This document shows, piece by piece, positions 63,149 through 64,000 of a stretch of 64,000 nucleotides of DNA. Source of the stretch: Fimbriimonadia bacterium (GTDB taxonomy: Bacteria; Armatimonadota; Fimbriimonadia; Fimbriimonadales; Fimbriimonadaceae); assembly GCA_030427425.1 (NCBI GenBank), contig JAUICQ010000004.1, forward strand, positions 62,001-126,000, read 5' to 3'. The translations under genes were made by a program, and so were the position numbers. Under the pieces are notes generated by a model, which saw only the letters and a list, made by a program, of their open reading frames with translations, was not told the origin of the DNA and searched no databases. Numbering within the stretch: the first letter of the stretch is position 1; each line of letters starts with the position of its first letter.

Positions 63149-64000
63149 CTAACTAGCGATACTAAACGATTCTAGGTCTAGTTTGAAACATTTCTTCTCT
63201 TCCACTTCAGGGATTCGATTGTAGCATGTTTCTATCCTTCTAATGGTGCCAGTGCCAGAGTTCATAATAATCGATTCCGTGTATGCGCTCGATCGTTTAA
63301 ATCTTACGCCTTTCAGTAGATCGCCGGTCGTGACCCCCGTAGCAGCAAAAATCACTTTTCCAGAAGCTAAATCCTCAGTATGGAGCACTCGATTAGGATC
63401 GCCATTCATCATTTTAGCAGCACGCTCCTCTTGTTCACTATTAGCAAATACTAACCTAGCTTGCATTTCGCCACCAAAACATTGCACGGCAGCGGCTGAT
63501 AAAACTCCTTCAGGGGCTCCTCCAATACCGAACAGAGCGTCTACACCGGAATCGGGATCCAGCGCTGCAATCGCTACAGAGAGGTCGCCGTCTGGTACAA
63601 GATGAACTCTTGCTCCTGTTTCTCGTATCTCATTAATTAAGTTTTGATGCCTGTCTCTTTCGAGTATCCCTATGGTGAGCGATTCTATGTCTTTTTCTAG
63701 AGCTTTTGCGATGAGTCTAGCATTTACTTTAGCAGGAAGGGTGATATCGATAATCCCGATACAATCTTTCCCAACAACAATCTTGTCCATATAACAATCG
63801 GGTGCATGCATTAGTTTCCCCTGACCCTTAACCGTCGCAGCTAATACGGCTATTGAATTTGGTGTACCATTAGCACATAGGTTGGTTCCTTCCAAGGGAT
63901 CTACGGCGATCTGTACTTCATCACCTTTTCCTGTTCCTACTTTTTCACCAATATAGAGCATAGGCGCTTCATCACGTTCGCCTTCACCAATTACTACCGT
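63149..64000 (-). CDS. glpX: Fructose-1,6-bisphosphatase class II (GlpX), partial
   Basis: The coding frame runs off the window: the last 39 bases encode TVVIGEGERDEAPM, ahead of LYIGEKVGTG. GlpX removes phosphate from fructose-1,6-bisphosphate in gluconeogenesis. Metal-binding and family motifs include GEGERDEAPM, VDPLEGTNLCANG and APDCYMDKIVVG, followed by DGDLSVAIAALDPDSGVD and GIGGAPEGVLSAAA. FAATGVTTGDLLKGV and SIIMNSGTGTIR are also typical. About 284 residues are present; the N-terminal 30 to 40 are outside. It converges on flhA. Confidence 0.95.
   Translation of the reverse strand, partial: TVVIGEGERDEAPMLYIGEKVGTGKGDEVQIAVDPLEGTNLCANGTPNSIAVLAATVKGQGKLMHAPDCYMDKIVVGKDCIGIIDITLPAKVNARLIAKALEKDIESLTIGILERDRHQNLINEIRETGARVHLVPDGDLSVAIAALDPDSGVDALFGIGGAPEGVLSAAAVQCFGGEMQARLVFANSEQEERAAKMMNGDPNRVLHTEDLASGKVIFAATGVTTGDLLKGVRFKRSSAYTESIIMNSGTGTIRRIETCYNRIPEVEEKKCFKLDLESFSIAS

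Overview
The window is an AT-rich bacterial chromosome segment with dense coding on both strands, standard genetic code, frequent GTG/TTG starts and short intergenic gaps. The cell is diderm (LptB, FabZ, a porin-like barrel, many lipoproteins), flagellate (FlhA, FliD), carries a type IV pilin-like protein and respires (NuoD/NuoE, Mrp antiporter). DivIVA-YggU and dnaJ-prmA-rsmE gene orders, together with a DivIVA homologue in an outer-membrane organism, argue against an ordinary proteobacterium. An Armatimonadota-like or other deep diderm lineage is my tentative guess. Many secreted leucine-rich-repeat (LRR) proteins, unusual lipoproteins, a secreted alpha/beta hydrolase and gene erosion suggest a host- or protist-associated life. 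No IS element, prophage or CRISPR array was seen.

Layout. 1-5.8 kb: secreted HAF-like propeller protein, small exported protein, polA. 5.9-10.9 kb: TfoX-N-like protein and three tandem hypothetical lipoproteins. 11-16.6 kb: an LRR island (one + strand gene, two - strand genes each broken by one in-frame TAA) and a secreted lipase-like hydrolase. 16.6-21.4 kb: - strand yggU, divIVA, gatB, a GT4 glycosyltransferase and a small unknown. 21.6-26.6 kb: omega-like RNA polymerase subunit with an Asp/Ser tail, dnaJ-prmA-rsmE, ABC exporter. 26.7-30.9 kb: histone H1-like protein, lptB, fliD, DUF423 protein. 31-35.6 kb: lipoprotein, giant LRR protein, and a convergent small gene resembling a nitrile-hydratase-leader (NHLP) RiPP precursor. 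35.7-39.7 kb: tRNA-Gln, uvrA, aldo/keto reductase. 39.8-45.8 kb: mrpABCDE without F and G, then an exported protein. 45.8-47.1 kb: repeat-rich spacer and a lipoprotein gene with a 193-bp tandem duplication. 47-53.8 kb: porin, fabZ, dedA, comEC (split by an in-frame TAA), mtnP, divergent dprA. 53.8-64 kb: repeat-rich lipoprotein, pilin-like protein, nuoD-nuoE, acyl-CoA synthetase, flhA, and the 3' part of glpX.

Systems-level reading. Housekeeping genes look intact but several are trimmed: PolA seems to have lost proofreading residues, UvrA has a shortened insertion, MrpA lacks its first helices, DprA lacks its C-terminal domain. The accessory layer is secreted LRR proteins, lipoproteins and low-complexity proteins. 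Three genes (two LRR genes and comEC) are each interrupted by a single in-frame TAA, with the reading frame otherwise intact. Many gene ends carry long perfect hairpins without a U-tract, several with one arm made of the final codons. A dispersed palindromic repeat (core CTGGATCCCNTTCNNGGATGAC) occupies most long spacers. The most novel candidate is the NHLP-like peptide gene at 35250-35594, for which no maturation enzyme lies in this window.
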